A stretch of DNA of 64,000 nt from Limnochorda sp. L945t (GTDB lineage: Bacteria; Bacillota; Limnochordia; Limnochordales; Geochordaceae). The notes beneath the pieces are model-generated. The model had not been told where the DNA came from. It worked only from the letters and a program-made list of their open reading frames with translations, and made no database searches. The stretch is from the NCBI RefSeq assembly GCF_035593305.1, contig NZ_CP141615.1, forward strand, positions 1,364,001 to 1,428,000. The letters run 5' to 3'. Below, in pieces: positions 9,186-18,913 of the stretch (positions are counted from its first letter, which is position 1; the number at the start of each line of letters is the position of its first letter). The position numbers were made by a program, and so were the translations under genes.

Positions 9186-11870
9186 TCAGTCGGCAGCGTG
9201 CGCCTCCACTGCCCGCGCCTTCTGGCCGGCCCGCGGCCTGCTCAAATTGGCATGCGCCGCGGCCAGCCGGGCGATAGGCACCCGGTACGGAGAGCAACTC
9301 ACGTAGTCCAGGCCGGCATCGTGGAAGAACTGGATGGAGGCCGGGTCGCCGCCGTGCTCGCCGCAAATCCCGACGACGAGGCTGGGATTGCCCTTCTTGC
9401 CCCGTTCGACGCCCATGGCGACCAGCTGTCCCACGCCCTCGGTGTCCAGCGTCTGGAACGGATCGGCCTTGAGCAGCCCCATCTCGATGTAGCGGGGCAC
9501 GTACTTGCCGACGTCGTCCCGGCTGAACCCCAGGGTCATTTGCGTCATGTCGTTGGTGCCGAAGGAGAAGAAGTCGGCCTGCTTGGCGATCTCCTCGGCC
9601 ACGAGCGCCGCCCTGGGCACCTCGATCATGGTGCCGATGAGGTACTTGAGCTGCACCCCGGCGCCGCGCATGACCTCCTCGGCCACCTTCCGGCACCGCT
9701 CTCTCAGGAAGGCCAGCTCGCCCGGCGTGCTCACCAGGGGGATCATCACCTCCGGCTCGATCTCGTGGCCCTCCTTCGCCACCTGCACGGCCGCCTCGAA
9801 GATGGCCCGGGTCTGCATCTCGTAGATCTCCGGGAAGACGATGCCCAGCCGGCAGCCCCGCAATCCCAGCATGGGGTTGGCTTCCGCCAGCGCCCGCACC
9901 CGGCTCTCCACGACCTCCGGGCTCACGCCGAGCTCCCTGGCCACGTCGCGGATGGCCGCCGGCTCCTTCGGCAGGAACTCGTGAAGCGGCGGGTCGAGCA
10001 ACCGGATGACCACCGGCTTGCCCAGCATCTCCTTGAAGATCTCGTAGAAGTCGCCCCGCTGGAGCGGAAGCAGCTTGGCCAGGGCCTTCTCCCGCTCCTC
10101 GGTGGTATCGGACAGGATCATCTGGCGCATGGCCAGGATGCGGTTCTCACCGAAGAACATGTGCTCGGTGCGGCACAGCCCGATGCCCTGGGCGCCGAAC
10201 TCCCGGGCGACGCGGGCGTCCTTCGGCGTATCGGCGTTGGCCCGGACCCCGAGGGCCCGGAACTCGTCCGCCCACTCGAGCAGCGTGGTGAAGACGCCGC
10301 TCAGCTCCGGGCGCACCAGCGGCACCTGGCCCACGTAGACGTTGCCCGTCGAGCCGTCGATGGTGATCCAGTCGCCCTCGTGCAACACGTGGCCGTTGAC
10401 CCGGGCCACCTTCTGGCGCTCGTCGATGTCAATGGCGCCGCAGCCCACGACGCACGACTTGCCCATGCCCCGGGCGACCACGGCGGCGTGGGAGGTCATG
10501 CCGCCCCGGCTGGTGAGGATCCCCTGGGCCTTGAACATGCCGCCGATATCCTCCGGCGACGTCTCGGCCCGGATCAGGATGACCGCCTTGCCGTCGTTGG
10601 CCATCCGCTCGGCATCTTCGGCATGGAAGGCGAGCTGGCCCACGGCCGCTCCCGGCGAGGCCGGCAAGCCCTTGGCCACCGGCTCGACTTTGGCGTTGGG
10701 GTCGATGGTCGGGTGCAGCAGCTGGTCGAGCTGCTCGGGCGCCACGCGCAGGACGGCCGTCGCCCGATCGATGAGCCCTTCCTGGGCCATCTCCACCGCC
10801 ATGCGCACCGCGGCCTGCGCCGTGCGCTTGCCCACGCGGCACTGCAGCATGTAGAGCTTGCCCTGCTGCACGGTGAACTCGATGTCCATCATGTCCTTGT
10901 AGTTGGCCTCGAGCCGGCGGTTGATCTCCTCGAGCTGGGCGTAGACGTCCGGCATCTCTTCCTTGAGCCGGGAGATCGGCAGGGGCGTGCGGATCCCGGC
11001 CACCACGTCCTCGCCCTGGGCGTTGATGAGGAACTCCCCGAAGAAGACCTTTTCCCCGGTGGAGGGGTTTCGGGTGAAGGCGACGCCCGTACCGGAGTCG
11101 TTGCCCATGTTGCCGAAGACCATCGCCTGGACGTTGACCGCGGTGCCCCAGTCGCCGGGGATCTTGTGGATCTCCCTGTACTTGATGGCCCTCGGGTTGT
11201 TCCACGAGTCGAACACCGCGTTGATCGCGCCGCGGAGCTGATCCCGCGGGTTCTCAGGGAACGGCTTACCCGTCTGCTCCCGGACGATCTGCTTGAACTC
11301 GGCGACCAGTTCCTTGAGGTCCTCGGCGTTGAGGCCCGTGTCCTCGGTGACCCCGCGGGCTTGTTTCTTGGCCGTGAGCCGGTCCTCGAAGAGGTGGCGC
11401 GGCACGCCCAGCACGACGTCCCCGTACATCTGGATGAACCGGCGGTACGAGTCGTACGCGAACCGCTCGTTGTTGGACTGGCGGGCCAGCCCCCGCACCG
11501 TCTCGTCGTTGAGCCCGAGGTTGAGGACGGTGTCCATCATCCCCGGCATCGAAACCCGAGCCCCGGACCGCACCGAGACCAGGAGCGGGTTGGCGGGGTC
11601 GCCGAACTTGCGCCCCATCGCCTGCTCCAGCCGTGCCAGGCTGGCCGAGACCTGCTCTTCCAGGCCCTCCGGCCACCTCTTCTCGCGGCGGTAAAACTCG
11701 ATGCACGCCTCGGTGGCGATGGTGAAGCCCGGCGGCACCAAGATGCCGAGGTTGGCCATCTCCGCCAGGTTGGCACCCTTGCCGCCCAGGAGGTTTTTCA
11801 TGTCCGCGCGGCCTTCGGTCTGGTTTGCCCCGAAGAAGTACACCCACTTCTTGCGCCCGTCCACTGACAT
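9186..11870 (-). CDS. ppdK: Pyruvate, phosphate dikinase
   Basis: An 894-residue enzyme, the usual PPDK length. The N-terminal ATP-grasp domain starts with the family pattern WVYFFG and GGKGANLAEM (29-38). The phosphohistidine is H461 in GGMTSHAAVVARG, and the C-terminal TIM-barrel has the catalytic C836 in ICGEHGGDP. It interconverts pyruvate, ATP and phosphate with PEP, AMP and pyrophosphate, for glycolysis or gluconeogenesis. ATG 11870 is preceded by AGGAGGAGG at good spacing; the open frame upstream of it is spurious. It occupies the place of yqfL between glyS and dnaG in Bacillus; no DUF299 regulatory protein is next to it. Confidence 0.97.
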   Translation of the reverse strand: MSVDGRKKWVYFFGANQTEGRADMKNLLGGKGANLAEMANLGILVPPGFTIATEACIEFYRREKRWPEGLEEQVSASLARLEQAMGRKFGDPANPLLVSVRSGARVSMPGMMDTVLNLGLNDETVRGLARQSNNERFAYDSYRRFIQMYGDVVLGVPRHLFEDRLTAKKQARGVTEDTGLNAEDLKELVAEFKQIVREQTGKPFPENPRDQLRGAINAVFDSWNNPRAIKYREIHKIPGDWGTAVNVQAMVFGNMGNDSGTGVAFTRNPSTGEKVFFGEFLINAQGEDVVAGIRTPLPISRLKEEMPDVYAQLEEINRRLEANYKDMMDIEFTVQQGKLYMLQCRVGKRTAQAAVRMAVEMAQEGLIDRATAVLRVAPEQLDQLLHPTIDPNAKVEPVAKGLPASPGAAVGQLAFHAEDAERMANDGKAVILIRAETSPEDIGGMFKAQGILTSRGGMTSHAAVVARGMGKSCVVGCGAIDIDERQKVARVNGHVLHEGDWITIDGSTGNVYVGQVPLVRPELSGVFTTLLEWADEFRALGVRANADTPKDARVAREFGAQGIGLCRTEHMFFGENRILAMRQMILSDTTEEREKALAKLLPLQRGDFYEIFKEMLGKPVVIRLLDPPLHEFLPKEPAAIRDVARELGVSPEVVESRVRALAEANPMLGLRGCRLGIVFPEIYEMQTRAIFEAAVQVAKEGHEIEPEVMIPLVSTPGELAFLRERCRKVAEEVMRGAGVQLKYLIGTMIEVPRAALVAEEIAKQADFFSFGTNDMTQMTLGFSRDDVGKYVPRYIEMGLLKADPFQTLDTEGVGQLVAMGVERGKKGNPSLVVGICGEHGGDPASIQFFHDAGLDYVSCSPYRVPIARLAAAHANLSRPRAGQKARAVEAHAAD

Positions 11871-11935
11871 AAAGCCGGCCTCCTCCTGTTCGAGTCTGGC
11901 TCCCGCCATATCCCGCCGCCGTACTCGACCCGGCG

Positions 11936-14020
11936 TCACGAGACGAGTGCGGCGAAATCGGCCACTTCCCCGAATGCCCGCACGATGCGGGAGAGCATCT
12001 GCAGGCGGTTGCGCCTCAATCGCTCGTCCTCGGCCATCACCAGCACTTCGTCGAAGAATCGGTCCACCGCCGGCCGCAACCGGGCCAGCTGCCGCACCGC
12101 CTCCTCGTACCGGCCGGCCCGGACCGCCTCGTGGGCAGCGGGCAGGATGGCGTCGATGGCCTCGGCGAGCACGCGCTCCGCCGGTTCGTGCAGCAGCGCG
12201 CCGTCGAGCGGGCCGTCCACCAGGCGCCCGCGCGCGAGGTTGTGTGCTCGCTGGAACGCCACCGCCGCGTCGGCGAAGTACGGCGCCTCCCTCGCCGCCC
12301 CCAGCGCCCGGGCCCGTGCGGCCAGGTCGACCAGGTCGTCGGCGCCGGCCCCGAGGGCGGCGTCGATCACGCCGGGGGCCAGGTCTTGCTCCGCGAGCAG
12401 GCCCCGCAAGCGCTGCAGCACGAACGCCCGCACGTCCTCCCCGACTTGTTCGGGGCTCTTGTCGAGCCTGCCCGCCGGGTACGCCCGAGCCGCCTCGGCG
12501 ATCGTCTCCCGCAGAGGCCAGCGCCACCCTCTGGCCAGCGTGATGCGCACCAGGCCCAGCGCATGGCGCCTCAAAGCGAACGGGTCCTCGGAGCCCGTCG
12601 GAGCCAGCCCCACGCCGAAAAAGCCGGCCAGCGCGTCCAGGCGGTCGGCCAGGCCCAGCACCGCGCCCGCATCCGTGGCCGGCAACTCGGCGCCTGAGCC
12701 GCGCGGCAGGTACTGATCGGCCAGGGCCTGCGCGACCGCGGGGTCCTCGCCTCCGATCCGGGCGTACTCCCGGCCCATGATCCCCTGTAGCTCCGGAAAC
12801 TCCACGACCATGTGGGTGAGCAGGTCGGTCTTGGACAGCCACGCCGCCCGCTCGACCCGGCGGAGTTCGTCGCCATCCAGGCCCAACCGCCGCCCCAGGC
12901 TCAGCGCCAGGCGCACCAGGCGTTCCGTTCTTTCGTAAAGGGTGCCCAGCCGCTCGTGGAAAACCACGCCCTTGAGGCCGTCGAGCCGGCTTTCCAGAGG
13001 TTGCTTGCGGTCCTCGTCGTAAAAGAAGCGGGCATCGGCCAGGCGCGCCGCCAGCACCCGTTCGTTGCCCTCGCGCACCAGCGCCTCGTCGATGTGCGGC
13101 CCGTTGGCCACCACCACGAACATGGGCAAGAGACGCTGCGGATGCGCGGGATCGCTGAGGGCGACGTATCGCTGGTGCGCTGCCATGGTCGTCAGCAGCA
13201 CTTCCCGGGGCAGATCCAGGTAGCGGGGGTCGAACCTCCCGGTCAGCGCCACCGGGTACTCCACCAGGTTGGTGATCTCGTCGACGAGCGCCTCGTCGGC
13301 CACCGGTGCTCCGCCGTTGCGCAGCGCCGCGCCCCGGATCTCGTCGAGGGTCATCCGGCGCCGCCGCTCCGGGTCGGCGATGACCTTCGCCTCTTCCAGC
13401 GCCCGCTCGTAGTCGTCGGGCGACGAGAGGAGCACCGGCCGGGGGTGAGCCAGGCGGTGGCCCCGGGTGCGGCGGCCCGCCACCACGGCCCCGTCGAGCC
13501 TGACCGGGAGCTCCTGCTCACCCAGCAAACAGACCATCCAACGGATGGGCCGGCTGAAGCGCAGCTCCCCGGCCGTCCAACGCATGCTCTTGGGGAAAGA
13601 GATGGATCGCACCACGCCGGGGATGAGCTCGACCAGCACCTCGGCAGCCGGGCGCGCCGGCTCCCTTTTGACCGCGTAAACGTACGAGCCCTCCGGCCCC
13701 GACCTCACCACCAGATCTTCCGGCCGCACCCCTTGCGCCCGGGCGAACCCGAGGGCCGCCTGGGTCGGCCGGCCCTGGGCGTCGAACGCCACGCGCTGGG
13801 ACGGCCCCCGGACCAGGCTCTCTTGCTCGCTCTGCCTCTCGGGCACCCCTCGCGCGAGCGCGGCAAGGCGGCGAGGCGTGGCATATCCCCGGCACTCGGC
13901 GCACCCCAGCCGGGCCTGCTCGAGCGATCGCTTCAGGGCCTCCACCAGCTGGCGGCGGCCGATCTCCACGAAGCGAGCCGGCAACTCCTCGACGCCGAGC
14001 TCGACGAGCAGGTCTTTCAT
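11936..14020 (-). CDS. glyS: Glycyl-tRNA synthetase beta subunit
   Basis: A 694-residue protein with the GlyS beginning [15 protein letters not shown], the HD-like central region ([35 protein letters not shown]) and a C-terminal anticodon-binding region ending [15 protein letters not shown]. The beta subunit supplies tRNA recognition for the alpha2beta2 glycyl-tRNA synthetase. It overlaps the alpha-subunit gene by 4 bp (ATGA), so the two are translationally coupled. The next gene downstream is ppdK after 65 bp. Confidence 0.97.
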   Translation of the reverse strand: MKDLLVELGVEELPARFVEIGRRQLVEALKRSLEQARLGCAECRGYATPRRLAALARGVPERQSEQESLVRGPSQRVAFDAQGRPTQAALGFARAQGVRPEDLVVRSGPEGSYVYAVKREPARPAAEVLVELIPGVVRSISFPKSMRWTAGELRFSRPIRWMVCLLGEQELPVRLDGAVVAGRRTRGHRLAHPRPVLLSSPDDYERALEEAKVIADPERRRRMTLDEIRGAALRNGGAPVADEALVDEITNLVEYPVALTGRFDPRYLDLPREVLLTTMAAHQRYVALSDPAHPQRLLPMFVVVANGPHIDEALVREGNERVLAARLADARFFYDEDRKQPLESRLDGLKGVVFHERLGTLYERTERLVRLALSLGRRLGLDGDELRRVERAAWLSKTDLLTHMVVEFPELQGIMGREYARIGGEDPAVAQALADQYLPRGSGAELPATDAGAVLGLADRLDALAGFFGVGLAPTGSEDPFALRRHALGLVRITLARGWRWPLRETIAEAARAYPAGRLDKSPEQVGEDVRAFVLQRLRGLLAEQDLAPGVIDAALGAGADDLVDLAARARALGAAREAPYFADAAVAFQRAHNLARGRLVDGPLDGALLHEPAERVLAEAIDAILPAAHEAVRAGRYEEAVRQLARLRPAVDRFFDEVLVMAEDERLRRNRLQMLSRIVRAFGEVADFAALVS

Positions 14021-14943
14021 GCCTCACCGCCTCGCCCGGCGCCCGCCTGCGCGACTGCCGGCGCAGCCTGGGCCGAACGGCGCAGCAACGGAAAGCCCAT
14101 GGCCTCCCGCTGGGCCACGTATGCCTCCGCGCACTGCCTCGCCAGCTGGCGCACCCTCCCGATGAACGCGGTACGATCGGCCACGCTGATGGCGCCCCGG
14201 GCATCCAACAGGTTGAAGGTGTGCGAGCACTTCAACACGTGCTCGTATGCGGGCATGACCAGTCCCAGCTCGACCAGCCTGCGGGCCTGGCTTTCATAAA
14301 GCTCGAACAGCTGCAACAGCACGCTCGGGTCGCTGCGTTCGAAGTTGAAGCGAGATTGCTCCACCTCGTTTTGATGGTAGACGTCGCCCCACCGTACGCC
14401 GTCGACCCACTCCAGGTCGAAGACGGAGGACTTCTTCTGGATGTAAAGGGCCAGCCGCTCCAGACCGTACGTGATCTCGGCCGGGATCACCGGAAGCTCC
14501 AGGCCGCCGACCTGCTGGAAGTATGTGAACTGCGTGACCTCCATGCCGTCGACCCAGACCTCCCACCCCAGGCCCCACGCCCCCAGGGTCGGCTGTTCCC
14601 AGTCGTCCTCCACGAAGCGCACGTCGTGCTGGTCCGGGCGGATGCCGATGGCACGGAGGCTATCGAGGTAGAGGTCCAGCACGTCGTCGGGCGCCGGCTT
14701 CAAGATGACCTGGTACTGGTAGTAGCGCTGCAACCGGTTAGGGTTTTCACCGTAGCGACCGTCGGTAGGCCGGCGAGAGGGTTGGACGTATCCTGCCCGC
14801 CAGGGTTCCGGTCCGAGCGCCCGCAGGAACGTGGCCGGATGCATGGTCCCCGCGCCCACTTCCATGTCGTAAGGCTGCAGGATGATGCATTGCTGGTCGG
14901 CCCAAAAGCGCTCGAGCCGAAAGATGAGCTCCTGGTAGTTCAC
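14017..14943 (-). CDS. glyQ: Glycyl-tRNA synthetase alpha subunit
   Basis: A 308-residue class II synthetase catalytic subunit with the hallmarks [23 protein letters not shown], split here as LERFWADQ and [21 protein letters not shown], and [15 protein letters not shown]. It activates glycine. The start is GTG 14943, with GGGGGA just upstream. A promoter lies at 15111-15082, giving a leader of about 130 nt. I looked for a T-box in that leader, as found on many Bacillota glyQS operons, and did not find its conserved sequence. Confidence 0.97.
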   Translation of the reverse strand: MNYQELIFRLERFWADQQCIILQPYDMEVGAGTMHPATFLRALGPEPWRAGYVQPSRRPTDGRYGENPNRLQRYYQYQVILKPAPDDVLDLYLDSLRAIGIRPDQHDVRFVEDDWEQPTLGAWGLGWEVWVDGMEVTQFTYFQQVGGLELPVIPAEITYGLERLALYIQKKSSVFDLEWVDGVRWGDVYHQNEVEQSRFNFERSDPSVLLQLFELYESQARRLVELGLVMPAYEHVLKCSHTFNLLDARGAISVADRTAFIGRVRQLARQCAEAYVAQREAMGFPLLRRSAQAAPAVAQAGAGRGGEA

Positions 14944-15081
14944 CCCGGGTCCCCCATCTACCGGGTGTCGCAGGGCGTAGCGCGTGGAGCGGCCCGGATC
15001 GGGACGGGTATCTCGAAGGCTTGTCCCGGCAGGACAGACATTGTCCCGCCTGCCCTACGCCTTTCTTCCAGCCACCGCGGC

Positions 15082-15111
15082 ACTATACCAGACCGTTTCC
15101 CGCACTGTCAA
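15082..15111 (-). promoter_or_regulatory. Promoter of glyQ-glyS
   Basis: On the minus strand a consensus -35 TTGACA (15111-15106) and -10 TATAGT (15087-15082) are 18 bp apart, the -10 being extended by TGG. Transcription would begin near 15075. The leader to 14943 contains a short hairpin around GGACA/TGTCC but no clear regulatory RNA. Confidence 0.8.
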
Positions 15112-15137
15112 CCTTGGAGCCGCCGGCCGCGGCGCGC

Positions 15138-15563
15138 TCACGCAGGCGTCGTGCCGTCCGCCGTCCGGCTATCGGGCGTCGACCCGGCCCCCTCCCGGCC
15201 GGCACCCTTCTCCTGTACCCTGACGCTGCAACCCGCCAGCACGCAGGCTGCCGCGCCGGCCACGGCCAGGTGCGGGGCCAACGCCGCCGCCATTACGCCC
15301 ACGGTAACCGGGATCTCCAGGTAGGTCTGGTCGCCCCGGGAGACGCGGACCATGGTGCGGTTGCCCCTCTGCACCACTTCACGCAGCCGTTCGACCACCT
15401 CTCCCGCTCCCCGGCCCGCTCCCGTCTCCCCGCCCCGCCGCTCCCACAGGATGAGGGCCGCGACCACGTCGCCCCCGGCCTCCTGCAGCAGCGCCCGGGC
15501 TCTTTCGTAGCTCAGACGGGTCCGCTCCCGGATCAGGTCGATCTTGCGCAGTTCATCCTCCAT
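15138..15563 (-). CDS. DUF4342 domain protein with N-terminal UBA-like helix bundle
   Basis: A 141-residue protein. Residues 1-45 form a helical region (ERTRLSYERARALLQEAGGD) like the UBA/TS-N fold that DUF4342 proteins carry. The middle shows the DUF4342 beta segments (TMVRVSRGDQTYLEIPVTVG) and a hydrophobic stretch at about 87-112 that may be a membrane segment. Function is unknown. It overlaps the end of recO by 11 bp and is the last gene of the yebC-ruv-recO run. Confidence 0.75.
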   Translation of the reverse strand: MEDELRKIDLIRERTRLSYERARALLQEAGGDVVAALILWERRGGETGAGRGAGEVVERLREVVQRGNRTMVRVSRGDQTYLEIPVTVGVMAAALAPHLAVAGAAACVLAGCSVRVQEKGAGREGAGSTPDSRTADGTTPA

Positions 15564-16356
15564 GGACTCCCACGCTTCCTTTCAGCGAGCCTTGCTGACC
15601 GCCCGCGATCTCCCGCCACATGGTCCAGGCCCGCGGCGGGGTGCTCAGCCGGTACTCCACGAACGCTCGCAGGCTTTCGTCGATCTGGGCCGACGCGGCC
15701 GCCGAACTGGCGACGCGCATGGCGGATGCTGCGTCGCTGCCCTGCAACCGCCGGAGAATGGCACGCGCCTCCCCGCCGATGAACGGCGCCCCGGGATCGC
15801 GGCTCTGGCACCTTTCACACAGCAGGCCGCCTTCCCGCGCGGAGAACCGGGCCATGGCCGCCCCCTCGACGACCTGCCCGCAGGCCGTGCACCGCTGCAC
15901 CTGGGGAGCGTATCCGAGCAGGCCCATCAAGCCCATGACGAACCACCACACCAGCGCATCCAGGCGCTCGACCGGCGCCCGCGCCAGCGCCGTCCAGGCC
16001 TGGAGCGTCAGCGCGAACAGGGGCTCCGAGGGCTCGCCCTCCTCGACCAGAAGGTCGACCAGTTGCGCCGTCACGCTGGCGGCCGCCATCCGGGGTAAGT
16101 CTTCCCTCAGCGTACGCAAGCCATGACCCATCAGTTCAGCTTGTTGCACGCTTTCGAGCTCCCGGCCGCTCATGAGCAGGTAGCGCCCATAGCTCAGGGG
16201 CTCTACCGCTCCGGCCAGCCGGTTACGGGGGCGGCGGCTGCCCCGGGCAACGGCGCGCACCTTACCTTCGGACCGGGTCAACAGCGTGAGGACCCGGTCC
16301 GCTTCGCCCAGGTTGCGGCTCCGCAACACCAGCGCTTCGACCCGGTACAGAGCCAA
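15553..16356 (-). CDS. recO: DNA repair protein RecO
   Basis: A 267-residue protein with the N-terminal OB-fold (VEALVLRSRNLGEADRVLTLLT), a helical middle and a C-terminal zinc-binding pair CTACG and CERCQ typical of Gram-positive RecO. RecO helps load RecA on SSB-coated DNA. In Bacillota it usually sits upstream of glyQ, as it does here with the small DUF4342 gene between them. Confidence 0.95.
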   Translation of the reverse strand: MALYRVEALVLRSRNLGEADRVLTLLTRSEGKVRAVARGSRRPRNRLAGAVEPLSYGRYLLMSGRELESVQQAELMGHGLRTLREDLPRMAAASVTAQLVDLLVEEGEPSEPLFALTLQAWTALARAPVERLDALVWWFVMGLMGLLGYAPQVQRCTACGQVVEGAAMARFSAREGGLLCERCQSRDPGAPFIGGEARAILRRLQGSDAASAMRVASSAAASAQIDESLRAFVEYRLSTPPRAWTMWREIAGGQQGSLKGSVGVHGG

Positions 16357-16360
16357 GGGC

Positions 16361-16588
16361 CTATCGCCTCATGAGGCCCAGGATCAGGGTGAGGATCAGG
16401 CTGATGAGAAGCGACGTGGTGATGGGCAGGTAGAAGCGAAAGTGGCCGCGCTGGATGTAAATGTCGCCGGGCAGCCTTCCGAGGCCCGGAATGACGCCGC
16501 GACCCACCAGCTCGAGCAACAGGCCCAGGCCGGCGATCGCCAGGCCGGTGATGATGAGCACCCGGCCAAACCCTGAAAGCTCCGCCAC
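16361..16588 (-). CDS. DUF2905 small membrane protein
   Basis: A 75-residue protein with two predicted membrane helices (about residues 8-28 and 52-72) joined by a loop with GLGRLPGDIYIQRG, the signature of DUF2905. Members are found next to ruvAB in many bacteria but have no known function. The gene begins 2 bp after the ruvB stop and ends 4 bp before the recO start. Confidence 0.88.
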   Translation of the reverse strand: MAELSGFGRVLIITGLAIAGLGLLLELVGRGVIPGLGRLPGDIYIQRGHFRFYLPITTSLLISLILTLILGLMRR

Positions 16589-16590
16589 TC

Positions 16591-17670
16591 TCAGCTCACC
16601 TCTCCGGCGTTTCCAGGAAAGAGTCCTCCCTGCTGGGGCCAGTTACCGGCCCGCGCCCGCTCGGGCATGACCAGCTCCGCCGCAAGCCGGGTCGCCACCC
16701 TCCCTCTCGGCGTGCGCTGCAAGTAGCCCTGCTGCATGAGGAACGGCTCGTACACGTCCTCGATGGTCTCGGGCTCCTCTCCGATGGCCGCCGCCAGCGT
16801 CTCCACCCCGACGGGGCCCCCGTCGAACTTCTGTAAGATGGCGGCGAGCAGCTGCCGATCCACCGCATCCAGGCCCCGTTCGTCCACGTCCAATAGCTCC
16901 AGCGCCCGTCTGGCCACCTCTTTCGTCACCATGCCGGCCGCCCGCACCTGGGCATAGTCCCTCACCCGTCGCAGCAAGCGGTTGGCGGTGCGAGGCGTGC
17001 CCCTCGAGCGGCGGGCGATCTCCTCGGCACCTGCGTCGTCGATGGGCACGCCCAGCAGCCGGGCAGAGCGCCGCACGATGGCGGCCAGCTCCTCGGTCGA
17101 GTAGAAGTCCAGACGCAAGATCACCCCGAAACGGTCCCGCAGCGGGGAAGTCAGCATCCCCGCTCGGGTCGTCGCACCGATCAGCGTGAACGGGGCGAGC
17201 TCCAGCCGGACCGACCGGGCGCCCGGGCCCTTGCCGATCACGATGTCGACGGCGTGGTCCTCCATGGCAGGGTACAGGACCTCTTCCACCACCCGGCTCA
17301 GGCGGTGGATCTCGTCGATGAACAACACGTCCCTCGGCTGCAGGTGGGTCAAGAGTGCCACCAGGTCGCCCTGTCGCTCGATGGCGGGGCCCGACGTCAT
17401 GCGCATCTCGACGCCGAGCTCGTGGGCGATGCAGCCGGCCAGCGTCGTCTTGCCCAGGCCCGGAGGGCCGTAGAGGAGGACGTGATCGAGCGGCTCCTGG
17501 CGCCGGCGGGCCGCCTCGATGAAGAGGGCGAGGCTCTCCTTGGCGTGGGACTGGCCGACGTACTCCTCGAGCGTACGAGGCCGAAGCGTGCGATCGAGCT
17601 CGACGTCCTCGTCCTTGCGCCTCGGGGAGACCAGCCTATCTTCTCCCTCCGGTTGTGCCCGTCGCGGCAA
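16591..17670 (-). CDS. ruvB: Holliday junction branch migration ATPase RuvB
   Basis: A 359-residue AAA+ ATPase with Walker [10 protein letters not shown] (68-76), Walker B FIDEIH (117-122), the sensor region GATTRAGM and a C-terminal winged-helix domain with the family pattern [10 protein letters not shown]. It drives branch migration with RuvA. The start is TTG 17670, 7 nt after AGGAGGG. It belongs to yebC-ruvC-ruvA-ruvB. Confidence 0.97.
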   Translation of the reverse strand: MPRRAQPEGEDRLVSPRRKDEDVELDRTLRPRTLEEYVGQSHAKESLALFIEAARRRQEPLDHVLLYGPPGLGKTTLAGCIAHELGVEMRMTSGPAIERQGDLVALLTHLQPRDVLFIDEIHRLSRVVEEVLYPAMEDHAVDIVIGKGPGARSVRLELAPFTLIGATTRAGMLTSPLRDRFGVILRLDFYSTEELAAIVRRSARLLGVPIDDAGAEEIARRSRGTPRTANRLLRRVRDYAQVRAAGMVTKEVARRALELLDVDERGLDAVDRQLLAAILQKFDGGPVGVETLAAAIGEEPETIEDVYEPFLMQQGYLQRTPRGRVATRLAAELVMPERARAGNWPQQGGLFPGNAGEVS

Positions 17671-17726
17671 CTTGCACCCTCCTGACGCCCCATCCCGGCA
17701 GGCCGGACACCGGCGGCGCTTTCACC

Positions 17727-18362
17727 TCAGCGGCCTCCGGCCACCACGGCGAGCGACGCCTTGACCAGCTCCTCGAGCGGCTCTTCCGCGCCGACCCGCC
17801 TGGAGGCTGCCCGGACGGCGCGCCCGGCCTCCTGCCGGGAGTACCCGAGGGCCACCAGGGCCTCCACCGCGTCCCGCCAGCCCGGGTGGCGCGCTCCGTC
17901 GCCGAGCGCCGTACCGGCGGGCTCAGGCACCTCGTCGCTGCCCGGGCCCAGCAGATCCCGCGCCTTTTGCCGCAGCTCGACACACAGCCGTTCGGCGGTA
18001 CGCCGGCCGATCCCTGGCGCCCGCTGCAACACTTCGACGTCGCCCCGGGCAAGCGCCTCGAGCAGCCTGTCCGGCTCGAGCGTAGACAGCGCGGACAGCG
18101 CCGTCCGGGGCCCCACGCCGGAGGCCTGGAGCAACAGCTCGAAGGCGCGCAGCTCCGCCTCGGTGGCGAACCCGAACAGCGTGATGCCGTCCTCCCGCAC
18201 GCGGGTGTGTACCCACAAGGCGACCGGGCTGCCCGGGCGCGCCGCTCCCAGCGCCTGGCGAGTGGAGAGCGGGATGAACACCTGGTAGCCGACGCCGCCG
18301 GCGTCGACGACGGCATCGGTCCAGCCGAGGGTATCGAGCACGCCCCGTAGCTTCCGAATCAT
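17727..18362 (-). CDS. ruvA: Holliday junction DNA helicase subunit RuvA
   Basis: A 211-residue RuvA. The N-terminal OB-fold begins MIRKLRGVL, two helix-hairpin-helix motifs follow (LLQASGVGPRTALSAL and LQRAPGIGRRTAERL), and a C-terminal UBA-like domain (DAVEALVALGYSRQEA) binds RuvB. It recognises four-way junctions. The ATG at 18362 overlaps the ruvC stop as ATGA; a longer reading frame upstream is not used. Confidence 0.96.
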   Translation of the reverse strand: MIRKLRGVLDTLGWTDAVVDAGGVGYQVFIPLSTRQALGAARPGSPVALWVHTRVREDGITLFGFATEAELRAFELLLQASGVGPRTALSALSTLEPDRLLEALARGDVEVLQRAPGIGRRTAERLCVELRQKARDLLGPGSDEVPEPAGTALGDGARHPGWRDAVEALVALGYSRQEAGRAVRAASRRVGAEEPLEELVKASLAVVAGGR

Positions 18363-18913
18363 GGCCCGCCGGACGCCTCCTCCCGGGCAGGCCGGGCGGA
18401 AGAGCCGCCTGACGCCGTCCCTTCTGTCTCCATCCACGCCCCGCACAGGGCCACCGCCAGCGCGTCCGCCTCGTCGGGGCCCAGCGGAGCCTGGACGTGC
18501 AAGAGTGCCCGGACCATGTACCCCACCTGGCTCTTCTCCCCACGGCCCGCTCCGGTCATCATGAGCTTGACCTGCTGCGGGGTGAGCTCGACGATCCGCG
18601 CGCCCGCCTGGGCTGCCGCCAGCATCGCAACGCCCCGCGCCTCCCCGACGGCCATGGCCGACGTGCGATTGCGCCCGAGGAAAAGGCGCTCGACGACCAC
18701 CAGCGGCGGCCGCCACTCCGCCAGCACGTCCTGCAGCTGCCGGTACAGTTCCAGCAGCCGGCGGTGGGCCGGCATGTGCGCCCTCGTCACGATGGTGCCG
18801 GAGGCGAGGAGCCGGCCGGTGCGCCCCTGGATCGCCACGACGCCGTAGCCCGTCCGGGCCAGCCCCGGGTCGATGCCGGCGACCACCAGGGGGCCGGCCG
18901 GCGACCCGCTCAA
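18359..18913 (-). CDS. ruvC: Crossover junction endodeoxyribonuclease RuvC
   Basis: A 184-residue nuclease of the RNase H fold. The first catalytic aspartate is in GIDPGLARTGYG (D15), the glutamate in VVVERLFLGRNRTSA and the last acidic pair in PDEADALAVALCG. It resolves Holliday junctions. It overlaps yebC by 4 bp upstream and ruvA by 4 bp downstream, so the three are translationally coupled. Confidence 0.96.
   Translation of the reverse strand: MSGSPAGPLVVAGIDPGLARTGYGVVAIQGRTGRLLASGTIVTRAHMPAHRRLLELYRQLQDVLAEWRPPLVVVERLFLGRNRTSAMAVGEARGVAMLAAAQAGARIVELTPQQVKLMMTGAGRGEKSQVGYMVRALLHVQAPLGPDEADALAVALCGAWMETEGTASGGSSARPAREEASGGP

Noticed and set aside
8496-11867. Very long plus-strand open frame (over 1100 codons) opposite dnaG and ppdK
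   Set aside because: It is the antisense of two firmly identified genes in GC-rich DNA; its product is His/Arg/Leu-rich with no domain pattern.
11871-12842. N-terminal extension of the ppdK frame across glyS
   Set aside because: It lies over glyS in another frame, has no family similarity, and a perfect ribosome site precedes the ATG at 11870.
14944-15075. T-box riboswitch in the glyQ leader
   Set aside because: Many Bacillota glyQS leaders carry one, but the conserved T-box sequence, a glycine specifier loop and a terminator stem with T-tract are not present in this 130-nt leader.
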